NCBI GenBank assembly: GCA_001643675.2
Contig: LSRY02000051.1
Coordinates: forward strand, 126,501-190,500
Source of the DNA: Monocercomonoides exilis
Taxonomy: Eukaryota; Preaxostyla; Oxymonadida; Polymastigidae
Reading direction: 5' to 3'
Length of the DNA: 64,000 nt
In this document: positions 11,372 through 23,323 of the stretch, one piece after another
Position numbering within the stretch: position 1 is the first letter of the stretch
Layout: every line of letters begins with the position of its first letter
Notes under the pieces: generated by a model
Told to the model about the DNA's origin: nothing
The model's input: the letters and a program-made list of their open reading frames with translations, nothing else
The model's database searches: none
Program-made: the position numbers and the translations under genes

Positions 11372-14300
11372 TTAAACAGGGCAGAACAATGGTGTGTAAT
11401 AAGAGCGGATGGCGTCTTCCTCTGAATGCTCCTTCTTCTTCTGCACATTCTCCGACGGCGACAAAAGCTGGATTGCCTTCGAAATGGCTGTCAGGCGGAT
11501 GGCATTCGGGTCAGTCAGCGGATGTCTGCCTGCATTCGAATCCAGCGCTGCTGCTGCGCTGATCGCTGTGTCACGCACAAGAGTGGGCAGAAGATGGGGC
11601 GGGACGATTGCGCCGTGGAAGAGCGGAGAAATAGAAAGAGGAGCCAGCGTGTTGCAGATCTCAGACGAGAGCGGGAGGGAAGAAGAGCCAGAGACAGACA
11701 GAGACGAGCGGAGGAGGGTGTTTGTGGGAGAAGGTGGAGGAAGGTTTGTGTGGATGGAGATGGCAAACAGATGGTGCGCAATCGGAATAGCTGTCTGCTT
11801 GTGTGATGTCTCGTTGTAGTAAGGCAGCGTTGTTGGATGTGGAGTGATGACTATCTGGACAGCATACTCCATCGGTGCTAAATAAGATGGCTTGTATGTC
11901 CGCTGCCCTTCCCACCAGACAATAGCCACACGAGGCTTGCGCAGCAGCTGCTCTTTCAGACTGGAATCGTTTGCTCTCCGCTTCTCTTCATCCACCTCAT
12001 CTTTTGTGCTGCCTTCTTTCTTCTCCCATTTGCGTGCCTCTGTCTCATCCACCGAGATGAACTGGCACACCTGGAACACTGCCTCCATTGCTGGGTCACA
12101 GGCATACACCACCCGCGATGGATACACACACTGCGCAGCATCTGGCCTCAATCCAACAGAGGCTGATGTCGCTGGCCAGGTGGATGTCCAGAGAGGAGTC
12201 CCTTTGTAGCCAATGTGTGTCTTCGGATCAAGCACCCTGCCGAGTCCTGCCACAAACGCGCAGAACTCCTCAGTCACAGCACATGCACTGTCTTCCTCAC
12301 TCTCTTCATCCTCGTCTCTTCTTTCATCACTCGCTCTCTTCAGCCTCAGTAGCTCATTCATTCTCTTTGGCTTGATAACACCAGCATCGTCATCCACATC
12401 AGCATCACACAACATCCACACAGCAATCTCTCTTTCTGGTCTGACTGAAATGCTGTCGATGTGTCTGCACAGCAGTTGTGCCACAGCCGCATTTCCTTCC
12501 TCTTTCGCTGAACGCGCAACAACAGCCGTGCTGTCAGACGTTGTTGTGGTTGATGACAGCCTCAAATTCTTCGACTTCTCAGAAGAGGACAGAAGAGTAA
12601 GTGATCCTTCGATTGAGATGTCAATGATGTGCAGCTGAGACAGAAGTGCTCTTGTGCGTGACAGAGGAGTCTGTCGAAACAGAGGCTGCGAAAAGACACC
12701 AAGACGACGACTATACAAAATATATCAAATATGAATGGATTAAAAGATTCAAAAAAAATATTTATAGAAAAAAAAAATCACTTTTTTAAAAGCAAAACCA
12801 GAAAAGAAAGGAATCACAAACCCCAACTTCAACTTGTTAGTGTCAATGAACTGTTTGATTTGTGCTGTGTCGTGTATGATGGCATTGCCCAGCACATGAA
12901 TCAGCTTCTTCTGTCCCAAGCGAGGACACTTGATGTCTGCTGCTGGATGTCTGTGAGCTGTCTCTTCAATCAGCATCGCCTGTGGATCAACGGGCTCACC
13001 TTCATCTTCCTCTCTTTCTTTTCCTTCTTCTCCTTCCTGTTCTTTCTCTCCCTCCTCCTTCAGTCCTGCTCCTCTTCCTCTTTCCCTCAGCTTCTCCAAC
13101 ATCAGCTCATATGACATATCCCCTTCAGCATCATTCTCAGCAGATGCTGACAAAGATGCCTCTTTCTCCTTCGCAGCTGTTTTGAGTGATGGATCTCCCT
13201 TTCTAAATGGCGAAGCACCAAATGCAACTGTCCTCAGCCCGCTTTTGCTTCCACTCATCTTTAAGCCACCTACCACAAACGGTGAAGGAAGCGAAGAAGA
13301 CGCTGATGTGCTCTTCTGCTTCTTCTTCTCTGCTCCTCCGTCTTCCTCTGCAGCTTCTTCATTCGGAACATATTCTGGCTGCTCAGGCAGAACAAGCTCG
13401 CTTTCTGGGCAGAGCTCGCATTCTTCTGCAGTTGGAGTGTCTTTCAGCTCAGGTGGCAGAGAGAATGCAGTCTGAGCATTTGAAGCAGCAGGCAACGGCA
13501 TTGGGGCAGGAGAAGAGACAGCCGAGCGATTGGGAGAAGACATTGTTTCTGGCACAGGAGAGGTGCAGTAAGGCGGCGAGAGTGCAGATGCGATGGAGGC
13601 AGGTGCCAGCAAATTGCTCTCTTCGTCTGTGCTGGTGCTGCTGATGCCCTCCGCCTGGTCTGCAGAGAGAGAAGATGCGATGCTGTCGAAGTAGACTGGA
13701 GAGAAGTCCCAGACGTGCTTCCCAGTACAGTCACGTAGCACAACACGGGTGACATGCGAGATCGGCTGGGAAAGGCTGTCTGCTGTGACTGATGAAGGCA
13801 CAAGTGCCGGTGCAGCAATCGGGAGATCAATCACAGAAATGATGCACTCATCACCCAGTGCAAACCAGAGTGTGCGTGGATTGCGTGGCTCGCCTTCGGA
13901 TGTCACTACACCTTCTTTTCCTTCTGAGTCATTCTCATTCTCTTTGTCAGCCTCAGAGCTCTTGTGCAGCTGCAGTCTTGTGTCTGTGTCTAGTTGCGAG
14001 TCAGCCCACTCACTGCTCTCAAATGGCGAGTATTCTCTTCCCCTTCCCAAAACAGTCATCGCAATGATCTTCGCAGAAAGTGCATCGATTGTGCTGAAGC
14101 TGTCTGAGAGAAGGATGTTCGTGTCAGCAAGTGAAGAGACAAATGATGAAAGAGACGATGCCAGCGATGCCATTGAAGCATTCTGCGTGAGACGTGCCTT
14201 TGCTACCACTTCATCTCCTGCTGTTGTTGTGTGTGGGGAAGGAGGGTATTGGAACAAGGTGGTTGTGCCCGGCTGGGCAGGTGCACCGAATGAAGGCGAA

Positions 14301-17300
14301 GGGAGCGGAGACGGCACACTTGGCGGCTCAAGGGCAGATGTTGATGATGAAGCCAGAGGTGTCTTTGTGGCTGAAGCAAGTGAAGCAGCTGGGCCGAGTG
14401 CGCTGCCCATTCCAAATGAGACTGTTCGCAATGCTGCAGAGCCGCGCTGTCTTTGCTGGGCATTCGCAAATGGATTTGGCAGAGCAGAGGAAGAGCCACC
14501 GGTTGTTGTTGTTGTAAGAGTCATGAAACTGGAGGCAGCTGGGGGTGTTGGTGCAACTGTCTTGGGAGGTGGAGGGAGGGCACACTCAGTTGATGATGAT
14601 GCTGGTGAGGATGAAGCAGAAGACGGAGCATGTTTCTCCTTCTCGTCAGTGCTGCATGAGATGGATTCCTCATACAGCCGCTCATATCCACTTTCTGCTT
14701 CCAGATTGGCATTCTCACCTGATGCCCCAGCAGATGTCATCTCCTCCTCTTTCTTCTTCTCTCTAATCACTTCACTCAGCAATGCATACGGGCGCAGGTC
14801 TGTTCCTCTCTTCCTCCCTGTCCAAACAGGAGATGTCCCATCCAGCACACAATTCGTGTCGTCCTTGTCGTTTGCTGCCTGTCTGTCTGAAGAGTCTCCT
14901 TTCCCCCTGCCAAACAGACTGAACCCGCCAGAAGAGCGGACAGAAGGGGCGTTGGCGCCAGATGCAGCGTAGTTGGCAGAAGAGAACTGGATCAGCGCGA
15001 TTGTCGGCTTTGTGGTCAGCTGGCGGTTGATGTGGGCAGCTGGGTTGGGCTGGGCAAGTGCCATGACAATGTCACACGCGGAAAAGACAGCCTGAAAGAG
15101 AAATGGGAAAAGAAAGAAAGAGATGTTTGAATGACAATATTAAAAAATAATAAAAAAAAATAAAAAGACACAAAAGAGAAGATGATATCAATATTAAAAA
15201 ATGAAGAATAAGAAATAACAAACCTCAGCCAGATGAAACTGAGGGAGGATGACTTCACATCGCAGAGCCCACTGCTGAATGGTTGAGAGGATGCTTCTGA
15301 TGAGAATGGAGCGATGGAAGAGAGAGAGAGAGAGAGGAGTGGCTGAGAAGGAGATTGTCACAAGACGCTGCAATGCATCAGTCAGGGCTGAGACCACCAA
15401 CATCGGCACATCTGTGTCTAAGTTGATGATAAGACTGCTGTAATGAGAGAGAATTCCAAGCTATTAATACAAACATTAAAGAGAGAGAAAGAGAAAGAGA
15501 AAGAAAGAATACACAAAGATTCAAAGATTCTAACATATTTATAATGATCACAAAAGCAAACGTCATCAACAGCTCTTCTCAGCAGCACCACAAATACATC
15601 AGGTGCATCCACCACAGCAGGAGAGATACACGACGGATTGGATATGATGGCTGACACATTTGTGCAGAATGCGAGCAGCTCCTTCACGTTGCTCCTCAAA
15701 TACGTCCTGTCCTTTCCAGAGTATGCGCTGTCGATACACTGCAGCAGCAGTCCCCTCACAGCCAGGACACAATTGGCACACTCCACAAGCACCGCATCTG
15801 ATGCCAGCGCTCCTTTTCTGGCAGCCTCTCTCTCTTTCTCCTTCATCTGCAGGAGAGGAACAGGACACGCAGGAATCGCTATCTGCCCAGTGAGGAGCTG
15901 CAGGGTGTGCATTGTCTGTGCCTTGAGATACTCAAAGATACGCGCTTTGACCAAACTCCACTCGGCAGGCGTGGCTGTGCTCTGGGCAGAAGACAAGGCA
16001 GGCGCCAGGGTGGAAGAGAGGGCGCTGCTGGCGAGGGGAGAGGAGGCAGGGGGGAAGGAAGGGGCAGAGGCTGATGTGTAGAAGGAGGGGAGGAGAGGGA
16101 GAGGGAGGAGAGAGAGGAGGGAGTGGGTGTGGATGGCGGGGGAGGCTTCAGAGCGGAAGGGGAAGTTGGAGACGTAAAGGAGAGGAAGAGAAAGAGTGAA
16201 GGGGAGATGAGTGGTGAGCAAGGGAGGGAGATGAGGAAGAACCATGTCTGTGATGAGGGGGACATCTGTGCGCTGATAAGGAATGGAGAGGGCACGAAGG
16301 GTGGATGCCAAGTGGACGAAGAGAAGGGGCTGAGGATGGTGGCGGGAGAGGATGTTGAGGAGAGTTACAAGGGCAAGAGAGACCGATTGGGGATAGCTGA
16401 AATAACAATAACAATGATAATAATAATAATAATAAATTCATTCAAATAAAGGCATTAACATTAGAAATGAATAGCAATGTTAGACATACTCTTGTATCTT
16501 CAATTTCTCTACTTCACACAGACACTTGGAGAACAAGCAGAGGATGGTGTTTGGATCGATATCGCCCTGAAGAGAAGAGAAAGAAGGGCCATTGAGAGAA
16601 GAAGAGAGAGAAGGAGCAGGGGCAACTGGAGGAGAAGGCAATGAAGAAGAAGAAGAAGAAGACGATGATGATGATGATGATGATGCCGGTGCAGGTGAAG
16701 CAGCAGGAGAGAGAGAAGGAGAAGAGCCAATTTGTGAAGAAGAAGAAGAGAAAGAAGGAGAGGTTGATCCAAATGGAATGGGTGCAAGTGAAGATGAGGA
16801 AGAAGAGGAGGAAGAAGAAGAAGATAGATGCTTGACGGAAAATGGAGACTGAGGAAGAGAAGAAGAAGAAGAGTTTAAAGGCTGAGTAGAAGAGGAAGCA
16901 GTACTTGATTGAGAAGAAGAAGAAGAAGAGAGAGGAGTGGAAGATGCAGATGCCAGTGCAGCAGACGTGGCAGCAGCCGACGGGAGAGGAGGAGAAGAGA
17001 CACGCGGCATCGACACAGCAGACAGCACAGACAGGCCATTTCTGTCAGCTCCACTGGGACTCATCGGAATGGGCGTGTATTGCAGAGTGAGGTGGCTGGA
17101 GACAATCTTCGGCAGGCTGATCCCACCAAGAATAGCTCCTTCGCCTCTCTTTTGCGCATCGCTGAGGCCCAAAAAGGTGTCGACGAGCGAGGCGATGGTG
17201 CGGACGAAGACAAGATGGTCAGCTGGCTGCATTTCGACAGCAGCAGGGAAGATAGACACGACACGCAGCCACTTGAAGATGTGCTCCTCTTGTGTGGAGA

Positions 17301-18472
17301 AGGCCTGGAAGGGGATGCGGTGGGTCGCCAAGATCGACTGCTGAGAGGAGGAAGTGGAGCCGCGCGGGGCAGCGCTGGAAGGAGAGGCAGGGGACTGGGC
17401 GTGTGCAAAGGGAGAGGCCTTTGTCTGTGTGGAGGAGGAAGGCGCGCCGAAGGAGATGTGGATGAGGGGCTCTGGTTTGAGTGCAGTTGGGTCTGTGTGT
17501 GCTGAGGAAGAGGAGGCAGAGGCAGAAGAGGAGGAGGAGGGAGAAGAAGAAGAAGCACTGTCTTGTGAGGAGGTGGCGATGGATGAACGAGGAGGCTTGC
17601 GATACGGCGGAAGGCCACAGGAACAGGTTGGAGGAGAATGGAGAGAGGGATAAGGGAGGGGTTCATCGGATTCTGTGGATGGTGAGAAAAAAAGAAGAAA
17701 AAGAAAAAGCAATGAAATTAAAAGATTCATAAGAATATAGCCATATTCAATTCATCACACCAGTTTCTCTTCTAATTCCACACGACTTCTCCGCTGCTGC
17801 CTTTTTGAGGTAGTGTACCACCCCTTTCGTCATCTGCATCAGCACATTCTGCCACGCCAGCACAAACCCGCTGACCTTCTGCAGCTGATACGCAGCCCCC
17901 TTCGCAGCATCCCACACGTCCTCCTCTTCCACCCCTGTCTGCACCAGGCAGAGCAGCAGCGTCTCAGCAATGAGGCCGATGTTGTTCTGAGTGACTCCGT
18001 CTCTCTCTCTCTCACCCATTGCACCCATCTCCTGTGTCTGCCGCGCAAAGTTGATGAGCAGCTGGCAGCGGGTGGGGTAGTCCAGACGATGCGGGCAGAA
18101 GCAGAGGTTGCGGAGTGTGTTCGCAATGTGGCGGTATAAGTCGGCCTGAAGGGAAGAGGGAAGAGGGAAGAGATTGAAATAGAATAGAATAGAATGATAT
18201 ATTGTTGATTGTTAGTGTTCAAAAGAAGAGAGAGAAGGGGAAAAAAAAAGATTGACTGGATTTGCAGACCACTGAATGATTGACACATTGCAGCAAAGGC
18301 TTCATGATCATCGACGACACAGCCAGATAAAACCTCTGAAAACATAAATGAATAAGTTCATTTCAATAAAGTCATGGGAGTTTGCAAAGGAAGAAAAATA
18401 ATATTGAGGCAATTCATGATAGGTAATGACAGATTTATCATAGAAATCAAAGAATAGAAATCAAAGAAATAA

Positions 18473-18512
<40 letters not shown>

Positions 18513-20202
18513 CTAACAATCAAATAATCATCATCCATCACACCATCTGTGCAGCATGCGACAGCTCTGGCCATTTTCTGCCGCTTTTCTTTCCTGTGTC
18601 TTCGATCCACATGGCGACAAAGGAGACACAGCTCTCCATCACAAAATGGAAGTCCCTCTGCACTTCGCACGGGTAGATGGAGAAGATGTTGGAGAGGATG
18701 GTCAGAGTGATCTGTGGTTGGCAGAAGCAGCAGCAGCAGAAGAAGAAGAAGACGAAGACGAAGACGAAGAAGAAGAAGAAGAAGAAGAAGAAGAAGAAGA
18801 AGAAGAAGAAGAAGAAGAAGAAGAAGAAGAAGAAGAAGAAGAAGAAGAAGAAGAAGAAGAAGAAGAAGCGTTGTGATGTGAATGGATAATAAACAATGGA
18901 ACATAACAAATAGATACATAATATAAGCGATAATAATGGTGATAATTATTAATAAATAAACATTATTGTGATAACAACTTATTAAAAAAAAAAAAGAGAG
19001 AGAGAGATGCCAACCTCCATCATTGGAATGCTGCCCAAAAGAATGCTGTGAGTGGCAGGCTGGTTCAAGATCCTTGCAAACACAGGCGCAAATACAGACA
19101 GAAGCTGAATGGGGCAGCCTCCAACAAATCCTTGCCTGTCTGGTGACGTAAGTGCTGGATCTGCATTATCAAATTAAAAAAAAAAAAAACGAATATTCGT
19201 CGAGAATAATTAATGTGTAAAATAAACGCAAATTTAATAAAAAGGAATTAAACAAAGTCAAATGTTTTCAATGTGGAAATTCTCTAAAACAAAAAATAAA
19301 ACTCAATTGCATTTCTTTTCGAATATTATTCGAGGAACAATAACATGCCTTCCGCTGCTTCGAGTGAAAACTGCTTCACAAACAAAACTTGTCCAACACA
19401 TTCCAAAAACAATTTGTACCACCATTCAAATTTTTCAGGTTGAAGCTCAATTTGCTTCAGAAGGGCTTCAAACATTTCTACTGTGTCACCAACTTTCACT
19501 TGTTCAGTAGTTTCAGCAAATTTATAATACGGTCCCTGATTTGCTGAAGGAATTCGCGACGTTTTGTTTTTTCCGACCAAAAATGTTTGGTAGCAGAAGG
19601 ATCGTGATATGATCTCTTTTGCTTTGGGATATTCATCCCCCAGTCTCCTTGTCATATGCATTAACGAGACAAAAGCACATACCCTTGCGGGACCTTTTAC
19701 ACTTATAGGTATGCTCCTTTCTATAAATCTGCCTTTAATTTTAAAACAAATATTGTAAAAATGTCAAAAACGAAAAGAATACTTAATCTCTCTGATTCGG
19801 CTTTGAGGCGTTCAAGGGGGCAAAATTCCACCCAAGCAATAATTACAGTATACAATTCCTTTAAAGCTTCGTTGGATAACGCTTCTTTATTTGTATTGCG
19901 TTTTAACAAGTAAAAAGATATAAATTGCATGAGTCAAATAATTCAAGTTATTTTCAAACTTTTCGATGTTGTTTGTTCCAAAAAATCAACTGATTCAAAA
20001 AAGTATGTATTTATATCATCGCATCTTCTGGTAATAGCTTCCTGATATTCCTCAGGTTTTAATGAACCTGTAAAAATGAAATAAATTATTGCAGAATGAA
20101 TAAAATACTCAAACCGAATAAAGATACAAGGTTCTTATATTTTTTTTGAACCACCTGATTGGGTTCCAAAAATTTGTCGAGCTTTTTGCAAACTTGAGAC
20201 AT
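11372..20202 (-). CDS. RalGAP/tuberin-family protein with C-terminal Rap/Ran-GAP domain, 13 exons, about 2432 aa
   Basis: Proposed exons in transcription order: 20202-20115, 20067-19960, 19884-19783, 19720-19349, 19160-19015, 18711-18544, 18335-18270, 18145-17761, 17672-16490, 16396-15562, 15460-15224, 15091-12822, 12710-11372. Lengths sum to 7299 nt, a whole number of codons ending in TAA. The 12 introns are 47-303 nt and GT-AG, except the fourth (19348-19161), which reads best as GC-AG. Family marks: LRDCTGKHVWDFS before the GAP domain; GVFSQPLFRQTP; FVAGLGRVLDPKTHIGYKG; VAIVWWEGQRTYKPS; VQIVITPHP; FHGAIVPPHLLPTLVRDTAI. RalGAP complexes stimulate GTP hydrolysis by Ral-type GTPases and resemble TSC1/TSC2. 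The segment before VAIVWWE lacks the Asn thumb (NDxVxIVW) of catalytic subunits, pointing to a non-catalytic beta-like partner. Long Ser-rich insertions (exons 9, 10, 12) make it larger than animal RalGAP beta (about 1500 aa). Confidence 0.85.
18736..18868. repeat. (GAA)n microsatellite inside RalGAP-like intron 5
   Basis: About 130 bp of nearly pure GAA triplets on the plus strand, with a few CAG and GAC triplets at its left end. It lies inside the intron predicted from 19014 to 18712. On the sense (minus) strand of the gene it reads TTC, directly before the CAACCACAG acceptor, so it lengthens the polypyrimidine tract. Glu, Ser, Phe or Leu runs read through it in any frame are artefacts of the repeat. 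Confidence 0.9.
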
Positions 20203-20593
20203 TTTAATTGTTGTCTGATCTCAAGCAAACGTTCTATGGGACAAAATAATAAAAATCGCATTCTTGTTCTGTGCTTTTTTTTATATTTTCATAAGAAGTG
20301 AAAGCTTTTTAACAATTATCACTTAAGGCCGAATATAACTATTTGTATTATTGTGCTTTTTCTTTAATTTGTTTTAATTGTCTCCTTCAAGGTATTATTT
20401 GCGAAAGATTAGAAGAAAAACAAAAATTAATGCATTTTCATCGAATAAGTTTTCATTTTTGCTTTTGAATGAGAAATACAATTTTTTAAATAAACTTGAA
20501 AATATAAACAGATAATTCACTTTTCATGTTTCATAAGAAACCAAAAATACAAAAGTCTCCAAAAGAATCGTAAGAAAAATAATCTTTGTGCTA
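20203..20593. other. Intergenic spacer between RalGAP-like and NDPK genes
   Basis: About 390 bp, AT-rich, between the RalGAP-like start codon (20202) and the stop codon of the upstream same-strand NDPK gene (20594). It should hold the NDPK 3' UTR and the RalGAP-like promoter. No motif stands out. Confidence 0.5.
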
Positions 20594-21073
20594 TTATGCA
20601 GATAATTCGGGGAAAAATATCCCAAGTTCGCGTTTTGCATCGTCGTCATTTGCACTACCGTGGCATGCGTTGCATTGGCCATCAGTTCCATATTTTGCGC
20701 GGAGCGTTTCTGGATTTTTCTCCTTTGCAACAAGTGAATTTGTTGGACCTTATAAACATTTATATAAGCACATAAATGTGAAAAAAATAAGCAACAAACC
20801 AATTAACTTTCTCCATTCAGGTACAGCATTCACCTTAGATAACGCAAGTATAACAATAGGCCCACTTGCCATGAAGTTAACAAGATCATTGAAAAAATGT
20901 TTTTCTTCATGTTCCTTGTAAAACACTTTAAGCAAATCAGGAGTGCATTTTTCTTCTCTCATTTTAACAATCGTAAATCCATTTGCTTTAATTTCTTCTA
21001 TAATTTCTGCACGCTTTGGATATGCATCTGGCTTAATAAGAGCCAATGTCATTGTAACTTCAGGAGTTGCCAT
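20594..21073 (-). CDS. Nucleoside diphosphate kinase, two exons, 142 aa
   Basis: NDPK transfers the gamma-phosphate from an NTP to an NDP through a phosphohistidine. Exon 1 is 21073-20800, a 51-nt GT-AG intron spans 20799-20749, and exon 2 is 20748-20594; the join gives 143 codons with the stop. Seen in order: LALIKPDAY (start of the fold and nucleotide-pocket Lys), PEWRKLIGPTNS (Kpn-loop to GPT turn), TLRAKYGTDGQCNACHGS with the catalytic His in ACHGS, and KRELGIFFPEL near the C-terminus. The usual HGSD is HGSANDDD here, a few residues longer. Length and spacing resemble the NME6/NME5-like branch as much as the short group I enzymes. A solo, probably cytosolic enzyme is the simplest reading. 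Confidence 0.93.
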
Positions 21074-21367
21074 TTCAATCTGTTACTATTGATCTCAAAT
21101 AGTTATATAATTTGGTTAAAAAATATTTCGATAAAAAAATAATTAGTTTTTTCAGAACAGAAAAATAAGTAATTTTGAATAATAAAAAAATAAGTTGGTT
21201 TCTGTTTTAAAATTATTCAATCCAAAACCGAAAATTCTTTCAAAATTATATGGATTTTTGAAAAATTTTTTATCACACTTTTATTAAAAATCATTAAAAA
21301 ATTTTCAGCAAAATGAATAATAAAACAAGTTCTAAGTTTATGGACCGTAGACAACATTTTATATATA

Positions 21368-21625
21368 TGGGTGATTATTTTTGAAACCACATTTTTTCTT
21401 TCAATAATTTCGATTCGAAAAATTCTTTTGGGTATCAACAAAAGAATAATGAAAAGTGAAAAAGCATTTTCAAGACCTCTATATTTTTATTTCAGATCAT
21501 GCATTTGTTTCTGAAATAGTTATAATAATTTTTAGCATTTAAACACAAAATCTTTTCCCAAAAACAAACAATCATTGAAATATCAACACACCGAAAAAAG
21601 ATATGATTTCAAAAATAATCACCCA
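21368..21625. mobile_element. MITE family 1, copy 1 (258 bp)
   Basis: Begins TGGGTGATTATTTTTGAAA and ends with the inverted form TTTCAAAAATAATCACCCA, so it has terminal inverted repeats with a recognisable 20-40 bp core. No coding capacity. Two more copies of almost the same length (257 bp) lie at 23324 and 47081, which defines a dispersed family. The right-hand 40 bp (ACACCGAAAAAAGATATG followed by the terminus) nearly matches the copy at 47298-47337. No convincing target-site duplication was found. Confidence 0.75.
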
Positions 21626-21854
21626 CATTTTTATCATTTTTCCGTTCACGCTCACGAAACTTCACTGTAATTAAAATAGTGACTTTATTCAGGTTATGTT
21701 TCCATTTTTTTGTAGTTTTATTAGCGGGAACAAAAAATTGATGAAAATATGAAAATTTCGTTTGATTTGAAAATTTTTCAAATGGAAGTTTTCAAAATAA
21801 TTGAGACATATTTTATGAGAAAGATGAATTAAACAATAATCAGATAAAAATAAA

Positions 21855-22326
21855 CATATGGGGTAAAATATTTCACTTCAGGCATTTTCAAAGAAAAATT
21901 ATGCACTTTTGACAGACTTTTTGTGTTCAAAAAATTTGAAATATATGTGTTCATTTTTTGACAATTATGGAATGTCACAAAACTTTTTGAAATAACATCG
22001 TGATGTTTGTTTTACAGATATGAAAATCCAATTTAAACTGAAATCTGGTTTTGTTTTATAAATGTTGTAAGTGACACAATTTTTTCATGCTTTGTGCATA
22101 AAAAGCTTGAAAGTCAATATTTCACACCACATCTAAAAAATGTGTTTATTTTTTGACAAAATCGGAATGTCACAGAACTTCATGTTTTAATTTCAACGAT
22201 GCATGTTTTCGGATATGAAAATCAAATGTATTTTGAAATCTGAGAAAGTGAAATATAGTTATGAACTAAACAATATTAAAATGCCTTGTGCTAAAAAAGC
22301 TTGAAAGTCAGTATTTCCCCCCATAT
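21855..22326. mobile_element. MITE family 2, copy 1, with internal tandem duplication (472 bp)
   Basis: Starts CATATGGGGTAAAATA and ends with the inverted form (TATTTCCCCCCATAT). Its reverse complement aligns along its length with the element at 34173-34450. About 190 bp are present twice in tandem here (roughly 21945-22135 and 22136-22320): both units share GTGTTNATTTTTTGACAA, GGAATGTCACA, GATATGAAAATC and AAGCTTGAAAGTCA. That accounts for the size difference from the 278-bp copy. No coding capacity. Confidence 0.7.
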
Positions 22327-23323
22327 TTTCAATCTTTGAAATGATAATTTGTTGAGTCGTTGAAGATGAATTGACTAATAAAATGATAAGAAAAATATTC
22401 CACATTGAAAAGAAAGTGGAAAATAATTTTTTTATTTTTTGTTGTTGTTGTTGTTGTTGTAAGTTTGTTCGTGATAAATTATTAAAACTTCAGTTAGACA
22501 TTTTCACGAAATTGTTTGTTTTACGATAACTTTCTCTTGTATTTCCAATCATCGAGCTTCGCAAGCGAGTAATCAATAATTATAATGTTCAAAATAAAAC
22601 GCTATATCTGCGATATACAAAACTTGTCAATAAATATGTTTCAACAAAGAAATATTCATAAAAAAAAAATAACAAGGAATAATGAGCTTTTAAGAATTGC
22701 ATGTATTCTTTTGTTTATCATTTTCAAAAAACTTGGATTTTTTTTGAATGAAAAATATAAAAGATCCATTTGATTCCTGTGAAATATTGAAATTATTCTC
22801 ATTTAATGATTGATGATTATAAATGAATTTTAATTGGAAAATAAAGAAAAAGACACGAAAAAAGACATTATTGTGAATGAATTTGAAAAGAAAATTCGGA
22901 TAAATCAAAAGTGTGTTTTTGCATTTTAATAGAATGATTCATAAAACTTGGTTCATTTTTTTTGATATCTGAAACTTGAACAGAAGAACTTTTTTTCTTA
23001 TCATTCGTGCTGAAAAGATATGACTGACACTTCGGTATTTTTACAGATTATTTGGAGTGTATTGAGATTATTTTTGAGGAGCAGAAGTGAGAACGATCAT
23101 TATGTTGAAAAAAAAACTATCTATAATAAAAAGAAGTTAATTGTGAAATAAAGAAGATTCAAATGCTACCATGACATCATGTATTTTTTTAACTTTTTTT
23201 GATGATTAGGATCGATTATTCGATTATGAAAATCTTGTGAGAATAGATTAAACTGAAGAAGCTAAAAGAAAAATGGTAAAATGAAATCTTTCGAAAAATA
23301 ATAATGCTAAAAATGGAATGATT

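Noticed and set aside
13749-14972. A 407-codon plus-strand frame opposite the RalGAP-like exon 12
   Set aside because: It is the antisense of a Ser/Ala-rich coding exon; the minus strand has collinear exons, correct splice phases and a recognised domain, and the plus frame has no family signature.
18461-18919. Poly-Leu, poly-Phe, poly-Glu and poly-Ser frames over the GAA repeat
   Set aside because: Any triplet repeat stays open in all frames; the repeat falls in a predicted intron.
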